DNA of 60,000 nt from Branchiostoma floridae (GCF_000003815.2 NC_049991.1:13747685-13807684); one strand, 5' to 3'; shown: positions 13,201-50,500, counted from the first letter of the stretch. Made by a program: numbers and translations. Notes: generated from the letters alone by a model not told the origin.

Positions 13201-13283
13201 ACAAGACGTGTATTGGTGGCATTGATGACAAAGACGATTTTGAGACAAATCGTATGCTTCCCTCACACCTTTCCGAGTCGTAA
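5485..13283 (+). CDS. Major facilitator superfamily transporter, ZIFL/DHA1-like (15 exons, 609 aa)
   Basis: Exons: 5485-5529, 6962-7076, 7443-7504, 7604-7635, 8029-8088, 8432-8519, 8751-8822, 8977-9109, 9343-9456, 9795-9895, 10770-10880, 11148-11569, 12168-12216, 12593-12722, 12988-13283; every junction is GT/AG and in phase. The product is a polytopic membrane protein. MFS motif A is [11 protein letters not shown] (residues about 75-85), and the drug:H+ antiporter motif C is represented by GPVLGGF near residue 160. The segments [22 protein letters not shown] and FPYMLPC follow the pattern of the 'zinc-induced facilitator-like' group known from fungi, plants and invertebrates. Substrate unknown. 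Odd points are an acidic cytosolic linker (about 222-245), a hydrophilic loop of about 90 residues after residue 350 with N-glycosylation sequons, and an acidic Lys/Glu tail. The start ATG opens the first exon just before the MFS core. Assignment to the superfamily is firm; the subfamily name is less so. Confidence 0.85.
6211..6245. repeat. (CAA)n microsatellite
   Basis: About eleven uninterrupted CAA units in intron 1 of the transporter gene. Confidence 0.95.
6376..6455 (-). mobile_element. 3'-tail fragment of a CR1-like LINE (minus orientation)
   Basis: Read on the minus strand this segment matches the 3' end of the LINE copy at 16480-17765: the words TTTAGTGTAATAT, GCTGCCGCG, GCCTGCGAAGC and GTGTGTTACGCCG occur in the same order and spacing. 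It is a diverged, 5'-truncated insertion in intron 1 of the transporter gene. No coding sequence remains. Confidence 0.65.
6758..6946. mobile_element. MITE-like element ending just before a splice acceptor
   Basis: The ends form an imperfect inverted repeat, ACTGTAAATGCA at the left and TGCATCTACAGT at the right. The body holds repeated CCGCGAAC / GTTCGCGG words in both orientations. Its right end stops about 15 bp before the acceptor of transporter exon 2 (exon starts 6962), so the branch point of intron 1 probably lies inside the element. Confidence 0.55.
10209..10277. repeat. (TA)n microsatellite
   Basis: About 30 alternating TA units with two ACATATAT interruptions, in the intron between transporter exons ending 9895 and starting 10770. 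A short (ATC)n run follows at about 10361-10379. Confidence 0.95.
10559..10739. mobile_element. 181-bp palindromic MITE, copy A, with 9-bp target duplication
   Basis: Begins TAGTCTCCAAGCAGACCC and ends with its complement; the inverted repeats extend about 50 bp inward with few mismatches. It is flanked by a perfect 9-bp direct repeat GATGGTGCA (10550-10558 and 10740-10748). A 9-bp duplication with long terminal inverted repeats is typical of Mutator-like elements. A second copy of the same 181-bp length, inverted, is at 43790-43970. It lies in a transporter intron, 30 bp before the acceptor of the exon at 10770. Confidence 0.85.
11644..11855. mobile_element. Foldback element with arms of about 70 bp
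   Basis: The left arm (from GCTGGAAATAGTA at 11644) and right arm (ending TACTATTTTCAGC at 11855) are inverted copies with a few indels, both containing the complement of CCAACTCCTCTGGTGTG. A central spacer holds two further CAGTTTGCGA words. No target duplication is evident. It lies in the intron between transporter exons 12 and 13. Confidence 0.7.
12389..12568. mobile_element. Possible MITE rich in AATTGCACGAAAT words
   Basis: The left end CAGTAGACGCCAGTTAAT and the right end ATTAAGCGGCTTCCGCTGTA are imperfect inverted copies, and the interior repeats TTGCACGAAAT twice. It ends about 25 bp before the exon that starts at 12593. No target duplication is clear, so this is a tentative call. 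Confidence 0.4.
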
Positions 13284-13851
13284 GATCTCGAAAATGAATG
13301 ATTATGAAATACTTCACACCCACAATCAAAACTTGGGCAGCTTTGGTGGCCAGCTGCTTCCTGGGGGCATTGCCTTCGGTGGATTTACGGGCGGTCTGCT
13401 TGGTACGTGCCATGTCGGACGGATGAACTTCGCGGTCTTCCCAGATCTACCATTCATGCCATTTTGTACATGGTTTCGGCACATTTACAGAAATGTTTAT
13501 TTCTATACTAGGAACATCTAATTGTGCCGTGCGAATTTATAGAAGTTGTCGGGAAAGCGGAGTTGGCTCGTTAGGTGTTATTATTAACTCATTTATAAAC
13601 GGACAAATCATTGTTGTATCATTTTGTGTCCAGATTATATTAGCAGATGTAAACGGTTGAAGAAAAGAAGCAAGCTTACGATTCTGAAGACAAAGCGAAT
13701 GTTGCGTCCATCTGTACCCTTTATACCCATTACGACGTTATATGTAAATATATTTTAGAGGCTAGGCGCTTCGACTGATGTACAAATATCTGATAGCGTT
13801 GCATTTCAAGAAATACAAAACAGACAAGGCTTGGTGAATCTTCTTTGCATC
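13284..13851. other. Convergent 3' boundary between two genes
   Basis: Between the transporter stop (13283) and the poly(A) signal of the minus-strand gene (13852-13857) I find no plus-strand AATAAA, so the transporter transcript may use a variant signal or overlap the opposite gene's 3' end. The only recognisable content is the H3-tail fragment. Confidence 0.5.
13315..13413 (-). pseudogene. Histone H3 N-terminal tail fragment
   Basis: On the minus strand an ATG at 13411-13413 opens a frame beginning [12 protein letters not shown], followed by [14 protein letters not shown], which is the H3 tail with two substitutions (Gly12 to Glu, Lys14 to Asn). Similarity stops after about residue 25; a later VGVK may be the GGVK of H3 after a short internal deletion. 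The globular domain is absent, so no histone can be made. It lies in the 3' flank of the transporter gene, antisense to it. An exon of a real gene is unlikely because no good donor follows the similar part. Confidence 0.8.
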
Positions 13852-16096
13852 TTTATTCAATCAAGGTTCTCGATATTATGTACAAAACATAACAAAGTGC
13901 ACTATATGCCACAATATCAGAACATAACGGGTAACACAACATTTAGTCTGACAAGACAATCAACAAGGAATGTAACAGAACGGTACCTGAATCTACAAAT
14001 AACTAAATGTCCCAACTGGAACAGCGTAACCCTAATCGTAAGTAGGGACAGTGACAGTACTGCTGTTCCCAAGTTGGCCAGCACTGGGGAACAGCGACGC
14101 ATCTTCCCTACTTAATCTACTTACAAAAAACGAGCTTTGCTCAACAAGTTTTACTTCACTATTACCTAACTCAAGTGAATGCACATGAACAATTAATCTA
14201 GGATAGTTTCTAGGCTTTTCTGTTCTGTAATATTGCACATACAACAAGCCTGTTTTAAAGACATCTCTCTATTTACACAGAAATACATCTCTTTATGAAA
14301 GCGGACAGTTTTTTTTCTTCATAAATGTATCAAACGCTCCTTCCGTGTGAAAACGACTGTAGTGGGTCTCCTGTCCTTCTGGGTACAAAAATATAGGAGA
14401 CTTTGTGGCACAATAAAAATAGAGTTCTTTCTTCCAAGTCTTCTACCTTCCTAGATAAGTGAACTATGAGTGACTATTGCACTAATGAGCCAAGAATCTG
14501 ATTAGTCAAAATGGCTCTTTACGTTTTAGAATCCCTTACGTGTTCATCAACATTGGTGAACCATCAGAAGCTAAGTGTGCTCTGAAGAACATTAATTCTA
14601 ATCCACACACCCCTATCATCAATAATAGAATGGTCAAGATGCTAGTAGTCATACACTATGTAGGTATAACCCATCTAAGATTATGGGGGCCTAAAGTACA
14701 TAACTGACGAGTCCTTGCAACATCAAGGGATAGGTTGCAACATGGGATGAGTAAAGCTGCAAAGTACAAACTTGCTTTGTTTAACCCCCTGTAGCTACCT
14801 TCTACTCTGACCAAAACATTGGGATAGGAATGAACCCACAGCAGCAAGATGGTCACTGTACGTGTAACGTTACAACGCAAAGATGAGACGAGACTACCCC
14901 TTCACATGTTGGAACCTAACAGCAAGTGTGCTTAATATAAGATATCTAGATAATCAAACAAACATCATCACATCTTACAGTCTTGTCCAACATGGTAACG
15001 AGACAGTGATGACATATCTATTCCTACAAGTGATACACAATTAATCTTGTCATCAGGATATGCTGCCCTAATCTACATTCTTGTCTGCCAGTCACAAAAC
15101 TGTACACTAACTGGCATTCCAGGCACTCCTTTAGTAGATACTGCAGCATGTCCCACTGCTGTACAATAATTGCCTTTTCAGTCATGACCATACCATTGTC
15201 AAACATGTACAAAATAGCTATATTCCACTGTACAGACAATACTACTGTCATAGCTATGTACTGACTTCTTAACAGCCACAAATGTCTAAAAATATTGCAA
15301 ATTTCTTGTCAGCATAACTACATGTACTAACATTGCATTATCATTGTCCTTTATGTCTCTTCAACAAATTTTAAGAGATCTTGAGCAACAAATGTAGAAT
15401 TCATGTCAACTATGCCTTTGAAATGACCTTTGAGAAAACAGGCACACATTTTATCGTGCACTACCATTCTAGCCTTCCTGTACACAAAACTAAATGCCAT
15501 ATCATACACTGTTATCTACAAACTTTGTGAACAAAATCATAGAAAATTTACAACTTCTGGGCATCGATAGCTACCAACCTTGTGGAGAGAGCTACCAACA
15601 AATCTCTGTATGTACATTTTTCTCTGAAGTGATGCTTATCTAAATATAAGACTCCATAAAAGAGGTGCCCTCCCAAGACTATGGATAAGGGTGATATTGT
15701 TATTGTCAGCAAGACAAAACAAGCTGGCATGATGGTGAAAAAAATACACAAATGCACAAATTTTGGTGAGAAAATGAAAGGAGTCCTATCAACATAACAG
15801 ACTGTACTAGATAACTCAATTGTTGTGTAAAAAAAGACCACAATGGGTGTGAGTACATTGTGGTTGTTCGATAATGCAGTTTTGCCTACTGAACAAAACA
15901 TACTTGGACCCACAGCTTGTGCAAACTACATTCTTACCCCAGTATTCAAGTCAGATCATGTATGTGATATCCAGATTTCATGCATTTCAATATACCAGCA
16001 AAGGGCAGATAAAATGCTCTGAAACCATCTTTTATGCCCTGTATTTTTCCTTAACAAAGTGCACACAGAACAACTGAGTTAAGCTGCAACAGACAC
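13852..16096 (-). promoter_or_regulatory. Long 3' UTR and poly(A) signal of the BAHCC1/TNRC18-like gene
   Basis: No coding potential from the stop codon at 16097-16099 down to a minus-strand AATAAA (complement at 13852-13857). The 2.2-kb AU-rich stretch is best read as one long 3' UTR. It contains a nested inverted repeat at 14039-14114: an outer stem TAAGTAGGGA/TCCCTACTTA and an inner 9-bp stem GCTGTTCCC/GGGAACAGC. The true cleavage site is not proven. Confidence 0.5.
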
Positions 16097-41618
<25,522 letters not shown>

Positions 41619-43789
41619 CTGTAGTAACGATAGAACACCACAGGCGTTAGGCGTTATGTCTATAATATATTTTTGGTCACTACTACGAAACATCCCACCA
41701 ACGTGTTATTTCATGCCTTCAAATCTCAGCAAATGAACTCTGCATCATCATACACGCAACCTCTTCATATCGGTAAATTCAGATAGATTTCTACTCTCGT
41801 TCCCCTACCCGCACCTCTGAGTCCAGAAAGGAATGAAGTCGGTTATAACTGCATCTATGGGCAGGGTTTGATGTATCGTTCGAAGTTGCAATGTGGCTAA
41901 CGTAACTACATCATCAGTGAAAAATGCATGAACAGGGACCACGCGACTGCAGACGCATTAGCCATTTGTGCCCACATTGGGGAGGGAAATGTTACATGGT
42001 TGAGTTACAGTCGTGAATACGGCAATATATATTAATGGAAATGCGCGCTCACAGCGTTTGTTGCTTTGATAGAAAGGTTACTTGCAAGATACATATCAGA
42101 CACATAAAGTAGGCTTGGAGTTGCTGTGCATGATCGAGAACGTGGGGCTGGGGTCATCTTTATAATGAAGACTTTCCTTCGAAAAAAAGTGGCACATCTT
42201 TAACGTCCTTTTCAAACTATTCATTTATTCAGTTTGCTGCAAAGTCCACCACGAGAGGGTGCAAGGCGAGCCAGGTCTGACGTATCTCATGTAAGTCTCC
42301 TTACTTTTGTCCATATCACTTCAATGGACGTCGACAGAGACGCTGATGATTGCCATGTACAGTTGTTGGCTTTTCTGTCATAACTCACCAGATCTTCTAT
42401 GCACTACAAGCAACAAAGCGTCCATTGAAAAGCCTGGTAACGCGTGTGGCAATCGCGCTCCTGCGGCCAGTCGGAGATTCCGCCGCACAAATGCGGAAGG
42501 ATTTGACGTGAAAAGGCCGCAAAAAGTTTTCAAGTCAGTCTGAACACGCGAGGAAATACGACGCACGTCATAAGCATGCTGCAATAGGATTCAAACCTCA
42601 TCATCTTGTCTATACATTTTACGCGCTGTCTATTGGAGACGGACACGCAGAAATCAGATCCTTGCCGCTCTCCGTGGAGCCTTGGCGGCGATGCGAGATC
42701 CATCAATGCCCGGTGACAAATGAGCAAATCCGTGCACAACTGAACTGCAGACACCCGTTTCCAACCGAGACGACTCGATCCCACGGAATATTTCCCTATG
42801 CATGTATATATTTCCACTGCGGCTTCGGCGGGCGGCTTTTAGTAAAACAAAACGCTGGGGACCTGTTTAACATTCTGCGTTCGCAACCGTAATAATAAAT
42901 GCGGTTGTGTAGGGTAATGTTATTCAAAATTGCCCCACTGGCATTTCAAATATCGGTGCTGGGAGGATGGAACTGTTATCGTTCGCTTCCCTGTGAAACA
43001 GCTGGAGGAAGAGGGGGAGCACGGAAACACGTAATGTAGTATTTCTTCCCAAGTCGTTATCAGCGGCTTCCACTGTGAAGCCCGGCAGGAAGGGGCTCGG
43101 TCACCCACCGGCTGCAGCATGATATCGCCCGCCAACGTAAATCTGCCATCTCACTGGTACAGCTTTTTATATACCACCGTAAATGTGTCTGCTACACATT
43201 GTTTTAGCAGGCAGTAGGCATAATCTGAGGTCATGGTGCCAAAAAAAGCCACGGTCGTGTCCTGGCGTGAACGGAGAGCCGTTCCAAACCGCTGTGGTGC
43301 GATGTGTGTGAATCATCTCCAGGGATGGAAACCCTGCCGAGGCAGGAGGCCCCATCTGGAGTCAAGGATGTCACAACCTGGCTACAGACCCTTTTCAGTC
43401 ACCACCGTGACCTAATGACCCGGAGAAAGGAGGGCACCGGGGGCGCCGACCCGCTCGCCAGCGGACAGGATGGGCACCTGCCCCGCCTGCATATAGATCC
43501 GCACGTGGCAAGCCTCAATATTGACATTTCACAACACAGTGCGGACTGGGTCGTCTGATCTAAACCAGTTCTACTGATTAGTTTGGGGGTTGAGGGAGTA
43601 TCAAAACTAGCCGTCTTTGTGACACTACTGTCTTTAGACATGTCTTTTCAATTAATTTATTAATCAATTCTACACGCGTAATCACGAGGAAAAGCTCGGA
43701 AATATAAATTGCAGTCTGGAAATTGTCGTCTGAAGAATCTACTATGTTACAGTTTACTAGTAGCTCGTCTTGAAAACCGCTTTATTTGC
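41619..43789. other. Gene-free sequence upstream of the first visible BAHCC1/TNRC18-like exon
   Basis: Presumed intron, since the exon at 41487-41618 begins in mid-codon. No exon with matching phase, transposon or promoter was recognised. Confidence 0.45.
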
Positions 43790-43970
43790 TAGTCTCCAAT
43801 CAGACCCTACGGTGCCTTAGAGATAATATGAAAGCTGGCAAAGGAGTATAGCCGGCCAAAGGAAGATAGCCATCCAAAGGGAGTCAAATGAGCACCTGGT
43901 GCCGCTATACTAAGTCCCTTGCCAGCTTTGATACTATTTCTAAGGCACCATAGGGTCTGCTTGGAGACTA
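43790..43970. mobile_element. 181-bp palindromic MITE, copy B (inverted relative to copy A)
   Basis: Same length, same ends (TAGTCTCCAA ... GGAGACTA) and the same internal words as copy A at 10559-10739, in the opposite orientation. The right end is followed by three TCTA units and then TTTGC, while the left flank is TTTATTTGC. The target duplication seems to have been separated by a small TATC expansion. Confidence 0.82.
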
Positions 43971-45712
43971 TCTATCTATCTATTTGCTGGAAACAGCACC
44001 CCGTCCCTGGGAAGAAAGATCTGGTCAGACACCCAGGTCGATCTCCGGTCAACGTCAAGATTTTACCTGCTCTTATAAAAGTTCACACACTATCGAAATT
44101 TCAATCAGAATGTGATCAAGAAGGGTTGAATTCGAATTGCTCATGAGAATCAAATTATCTGCTCCGTCATTTTGGTTTGTTGTTTGTTGTTTGTGCGACG
44201 TCGTCCCTTTCCAGACGTTATCTGAAATATCACGACTACAAAATACTATATTCTTTAAAAACAGTACAAAATGCTTCCAGGGGAAAATAATTCAACTTTT
44301 AAGTGGAGCCATTTGTTGTAAGAAAAACATGAGCTTTCGTGTAGAATTCAGAAAAGTGATCAGGTTATTCAAAGACGGTCTTCTGAAATCGAAATGTTTA
44401 GAAACAAGAGCGCCACCGCCCCCGCAATCCAAAGTAAATGTCAGTATTTCCCCGCAAGCGTATCTTCACTTATTATTAAAGAGCCCGACAGTGACGTCCA
44501 CGCTGCATGAGGTCCGCGTGGAGAAACTCTATAATTCACAAAATAATATCAGGCTTTATCTTCCTGCAGTAGCTTGTAAAGGATATTAAAGCGATCAATC
44601 GCAGAAAACCACGCCGCTAATTCCGTCCGAAATTGTTCATACGCTGATACACACACATCCAATGAATTGCGGTTGCCTCTTTATGATACGTCTGACGTCT
44701 CCGGTGCCGTTCCTCCCATGTAAGTATGATGGATTCCCTAACTTAGGCCATACAACACTTGAAGCCTCTCCAAGCCGGCCACGTTCATGACATTCTGCAC
44801 AGGGCTTTCAATCGTCTTTTGGAGCATGTCAAAAGCGTACCTGCGATCCCTAGTCTTAGCGAAACATGTAACTTGCGATCATGCCATGATATTCTTGTTG
44901 AGGCGTGATCAAAACAACTCTTTATCTTCTCTAGGCGAATCACACGTAGCTTCACTACAGTATTGCAATTAATCGCCCACCATTTTGCTGACTTGCTACC
45001 TTTAACGAACTCAAGTTACGGAAAAATTCAATTTGGTAAAACGCTCACGCAATATTTCGTTCGATCTACAGTGCATATTTTTCAAGTATGTTTTCAGGGA
45101 AAGACATTACTTCAACAACTTTGCTTTTATCGTTATTTTCCCCTAAAACTTCCATCGCAAAGTTGCTGGGAGCGATTGGTTCAATCATGGACGCAAATAT
45201 ATATGTAAGACGTGGATCCTTGTGTCGGCAGACTCGAAGTCTCTGTCCGGCCCCGCCGGGACGGCCAATAATTGCACCAATCGGGCATTACATGGTCGTA
45301 TTTTGCCGGCAAGTATGGTACGGGGATAAAAAACTAAACTGGCCTCCTCCTCTACCTTGTACACGGAATACAGCCTGGTGAAATGGCGCTGTTGTTGTTT
45401 AGAGTCAGGCAGAGGCGAGTCTTCCAGCTTGAGGTAGAGCACCTATATGCAACACTACACTACAGCGGAATCCCTCAACAACCTGTTGTGAGCTAATGGG
45501 TAAGAATCTCGTGGGATTTGACGAGAGTGTGAGTCATAAAACCGGCAAAAATCGATTGCTGGAAACATGATTTGGTGCTGTATTGTGCAGCCAAGAGGGG
45601 GACGAATATGGTGTTAGCAAGCAGTGAGCTCCTCTACCTGATTCCAGGCGCTTTACAGCCCAACTGGGATCTCCTGTTCAGGGATACAGGTCGCCACTTC
45701 AACTCCAGCAAC
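43971..45712. other. Gene-free sequence
   Basis: No gene, RNA or repeat recognised; the short frames in this stretch lack known motifs. Confidence 0.45.
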
Positions 45713-45714
45713 TA

Positions 45715-46595
45715 CGAGGGGGGTTCAATAAGTTCTTTGCCTCACCAAGAAATAACAAGCACAACTCAGATTTTCAGGCACAACTTCATAGTATGAAGTC
45801 TTTTATCAATATCCTCCAAATTACAAATCATTGGAGTCATTACTTTCCAGGCATTCGTTTTTTCTAAATTAGAAGGTAAGTGGCGAGAAAAAAGTTGTGT
45901 GAATTGTGATCAGACATGTGTGGGTCTATTTTCCCATGCCATAAATTAACAAAAGACGTTGTCAAAATGTTTGATAATGATTCTCTTCCTATTTCAAGCA
46001 AAAAAAATTGGGTTTCTAACTTCCAGCAGCGCAAATTGACCCACACACTCAGGTCAGGTCAATTGTCCACGTTTTTTTCCTTCTCCCTCACCTAACGTTA
46101 CTGGGTGTCGCCTGCAAAGTAATGATCACACTAATTTGAATTTTGGTACATATTTATATAAGACTTTATACTTGACATCTATGCTTCGAAATCTGAGCTG
46201 TGCTTATTTTTTCTCGGTAAAGTCGGGGACTTATTGATAACCCCACGTACATGTATAAAGTCTTATATAAATGTGTACCAAAATTCAAATTATTGTGATC
46301 ATCATGTTGCAGGCGACACCCAGTAACGTTAGGTAAGGGATAACGAAAAAAAAAGGTGGACAATTGATCTGCAACCTGAGGTGTGAGGTCAAATTGTCTG
46401 ATCACACTTCACCCTTCTTTTTCTCCCCACTTACCTTCTAATTTAGAAAAAACGAATGCCTGGAAAGTAATGACTCCAATGATTTGTAATTTGGAGGATA
46501 TTGATAAAAGACTTCATACTATGAAGTTGTGCCTGAAAATCTGAGTTGTGCTTGTTATTTCTTGGTGAGGCAAAGAACTTATTGAACCCCCCTCG
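45715..46595. mobile_element. Mariner-like non-autonomous element, 881 bp, nested palindrome
   Basis: Flanked by TA (45713-45714 and 46596-46597). Both ends begin CGAGGGGGGTTCAATAAG in inverted orientation, and the arms stay complementary for about 200 bp (left 45715-45916, right about 46395-46595). TA duplication with CGAGGG...TCAATAAG ends fits Tc1/mariner. Inside, a second palindrome (about 46047-46385) contains a diverged version of the same arm, with tip ACGTGGGGTTATCAATAAG near 46225-46250. The structure thus looks like one element inserted in, or rearranged within, a relative. No transposase frame is present. Confidence 0.82.
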
Positions 46596-47336
46596 TACTT
46601 TCTCTTGCGTCCTTTGTGGATACTTTCCATCCGCGTACTAAGTAAGAGTGAGTAATGATAAAGACCAACATTCCCAGCCTCTTAAGGGCAATGTTACATC
46701 TGGCTCTGCACTTCTCATGCCGTTCGAAAGTGTCCGCCCACAGTGCGGCAAAAAAACGACAAAATCACTGGACCGACTTTGAGCTCATACTGGCCTGGTC
46801 CCATAGTTGCCAAGATTCCCACCTGCTTGTGATGAACTAATAGAATTACGACCAGACAATTTGACTTTGTCGCTAGACTTCCGACTATTTAGTCCATTTT
46901 CTGGAATCAATCCTTTTTCGTTCCTTTCAAAGATGAGATAACAGGCCACGAGATAACAACACTTTTGTATCCCCTGTTGCTTCTATTTGTCATAGCTAGC
47001 TATACCGTTTTGCCTTCCATTTTCGCCACGTAATACCGCCCGAATGGCCAGGTTAAGATGCCAACCATCCATCCACAACACCTGGTTCCTATAAGCATAC
47101 TGCCTCCTTTGTTAGCGAGTTTCCCTCTTTCTTGTTCCCAAACACGGAAGGGCTGTTGGCCGAACTGGTAAGAAAACAAAGGGTTTTGTTTCCGTCTGGT
47201 CGACTGAAAACGTGACTGACTGACGTGACGGAAACCAGCCCTTTCTTACTTGCTTCATATGTAAGGGGCAGTGCGATTCTCTACAGATGTAGAAAAGATA
47301 CCCCACCGCCTGTAATATTTACGTGGTGCGTTCTGT

Positions 47337-47445
47337 TAGCCTGGCATCCAGCCGTAATATAGCTCCCGAGTCTCTTCTCTCCCCTTCGTAATTCCGAAGA
47401 GGAGAGAACAGACTACCCATTACCGCATTTTTAGCCCCAGGCTAG
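47337..47445. repeat. Short foldback element at the edge of an assembly gap
   Basis: The left word TAGCCTGG and right word CCAGGCTA are inverted, and the centre forms a stem of TCTCTTCTCTCC with AGGAGAGAACAGA. The same AGCCTGG end word appears elsewhere in introns (about 28768 and 39570). The foldback may be the reason the assembly broke just to the right. Confidence 0.45.
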
Positions 47446-47454
47446 CGTTCTGNN

Positions 47455-47573
47455 NNNNNNNNNNNNNNNNNNNNNNNNNNNNNNNNNNNNNNNNNNNNNN
47501 NNNNNNNNNNNNNNNNNNNNNNNNNNNNNNNNNNNNNNNNNNNNNNNNNNNNNNNNNNNNNNNNNNNNNNNNN
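47455..47573. other. Assembly gap (run of N)
   Basis: Continuous N; the left edge is approximate to a few bases. Confidence 0.97.
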
Positions 47574-50500
47574 CTCAGGTCCTCTAACACCAGTAAAAGA
47601 TCGGCCCCGTGCCTGTGTCAGCCCCGCAGACGGCAGCGGCTTGCCAGGTGACCCGGCCTCAGGAGGAACGGTGACGTACGCTCACCCCGGAGGCTTCCCT
47701 AATCTGGTGTATATAGTGGAGAGGGTTTATGCAAGGGGGCGTTGTGGGCCTCACGAGGGACATCAACCGGAGCCCGCCGACCCTAAACCGACCCAGTAGA
47801 AATCCGGCGGGACTTTCCGCAGGTTTTACAGCACGGACGTCGAATCGCATGTGGAGCGGAGGAGTCACGAACATCGCCAACTGCAAACCGTGCGTTGGAT
47901 TTTCGGACGCCAGGCGTTATTTTGGACACACCTGGGAATCGCAGTGTAGACAGTTGAGGGAAACTCATGGGAATGACAAATTAAAATCGTGCTCTCAACA
48001 TGTATTCCACTACTTTTCCAATTAACAAACTTATATTACCCTTACTGTGCTGCAACCTGAACTGTATCGGGACCACCTTTGAAGACTATCCGTGAATATT
48101 GCAAAACAGACGTTCGCTGGGCCGACGTCTTTTATGTGGATTTATGATATCGCAAAAACAGCACCAAATACCCTTATCATTCTTCTCCAGATTTTGTGGA
48201 GAAATGTCAAAAGAGTTGGTGTAGCTGAATATCTCTTTGTACCAACTTAACTGTGCTTTGTACTGGTGTTGTACAGTAAAGCAAAGGGTTCGGCTATCTG
48301 ACTAATACACCTGCTATAGCATACAAAGCTCTTGCATATGTCTCCGAGATTCCTCTGGACTGATCAGACATTTACAGATAGCCCCTGGAGGAATATTCAG
48401 CCAGAAACAGAAGCTAGTGATTTGCTGGCTGTGGGAGAGACGAATTCTTCACCAAGGACGTATTCTGTTTTTGTCGAGGGAATCTGACAAAGACGGCGGT
48501 ACGGTTCGTATGATTTCCACATTTGCCATATACCATATACAAGTATATGACGGGGCTATATAAATATTAGTCTCCGTTGATAAGGCAATAAATTTAATGC
48601 ATTTATGTTGTCATTGAAAGCAACAGCAAAATGGTTTTTCATGTGCACTTCTTTGTAAATGCCTTTCAGCAAGTTTGAGACATTCTTTCTCTTAGTGCCG
48701 CAGCCATAACAATGTCCTTTCATTGCAGCACGTGCAGTGCATATGAAATACGGTCTAGGCCTGTAAAAGTGGTTGAAAGTTCGACATCGATAGTTCTGAG
48801 GCTGTATGGGGATAAAGCAGGCAAAAAGACAAGACACACAGGTCTTTGTATCATCTCTGTCTTGCCATACTTCGCCTGGCAACGACGAAATGCATGACTC
48901 TCGAAAGAAATATTGAAGCGTACGGCTCACATGCAAACGGAGGATTGGTGTAAGCCAATTGATCTAATGAAAACGTTTTTTTTTCTCAGTTACACATGGA
49001 CATCCACTGGTCTTATCCATGAACGCCAGCGCTTGCTTCTGAAAATGTCCGGACGTGTGGGAACATAACACCAACAGCAAGAAACCAAGGGACAAATCTC
49101 GCCAATGTTCAGGACATTGCGTTTACATAAATCCGAAGCTGCTTTTTGTGTGAGCTAATCTAATTATCCACGCTACCGAACCATCTTTGTACCTTACGAT
49201 TCAAAAGTCACCACCCTCCTTAGCACGGCACAAAACACAGAAACGGAAGCAGGCAGAGGAAAGGAAGCAACAGAAACAAGGGTTGTACAATACATACATG
49301 CCTAATACATTCCTAAGCTGTAACGTACAACACTGAGCCTATTGAGAATTTGGCCTAAATGTGACAAAATGAAATGTCAGGACACCAAACATTAGACTGT
49401 GTATTGAAGAAAACCTAGGCTTGGTGTGTCTGATTGTCGTACCGGTTGTCGTCATGCAAACCGGACGTAAGGAAGAAGAGAAAGTTGTACATGGAAGATT
49501 CAGAAGTAGATATCTTTAGACATGGTCAGAAAGTCTGCGAACAAAATCACTGTTTTTCAATTGTTTCGTCTGCTTTTTGCGTCCAGCTGCTTGAGCTCCC
49601 TTCGTTACGAAACTTCCTGGAGAGTAGAGGAGGCGTGTCACCTCACTTCGTCCGACATGTCTTAAATTGTGTTACAGTTACGTCCTATCAACAATATCAA
49701 TTTTTATGCTAAAAAGACATACCGAAAACACACTCATTGAATTCCTGGTCTGCACAATCTATGCAGCTAGCCTTGTAGTCGAGTGCGGAGTTGCAGCATA
49801 TTACAGGCTCTATATGGGTTGATACCGTGAAAGGGACGGGGTATCGCCCCAACCGGAGGAGCCCAGGACCGTTCTCCCCTTCGTGCCGCGACAAGTCTTT
49901 TGAACAGGTCAGCGTCTGTCGATAACTTGTAAGTTATAGCGTTTTGATCACGTCACAAAAGACATATACTCCATAGTAAGTAACGTATTAGGCTAAAAGC
50001 GTGCACGCACTTGAACTAGCGAAGGAGCGCACTTGTGCTTCAAGAATGGATGTCCACATGCGAGACATCAACAGGCGACATGGCGTGCGAGCGTCTCATC
50101 GTAGCTTTTGACTCTGTTGACAATAGATGTACGAATCGTTGGTCTTTTAAGATTCTAAACAGTAGTACTGTATTCATAGCCTCGGCAAGCTAAGACTGCA
50201 ACAATCAGTCTGGTGTGGTGGTGAACACAAGAACAAATATACAGGTCTGAAATATGAAGCCTGAAGCACTATGGCTTGAATTGACTAGCTCCAATCGGAG
50301 AAACTTTTTGTCCATTTTCTCCACATCACTACCAAATATTGCCTCTGGAAGAGCGATAAGCCGTTGGTGTCGTATCGATTTCGCCATGCAGGCAACACAG
50401 CCCTTTTCCCATGACAATGCAGCGGCGCTGTGTATATAGTCCGAACCTTTGAACCTCTCTCTTGCTACCGGACACTGCGCGGAGAAAACAAAAAAATCTG

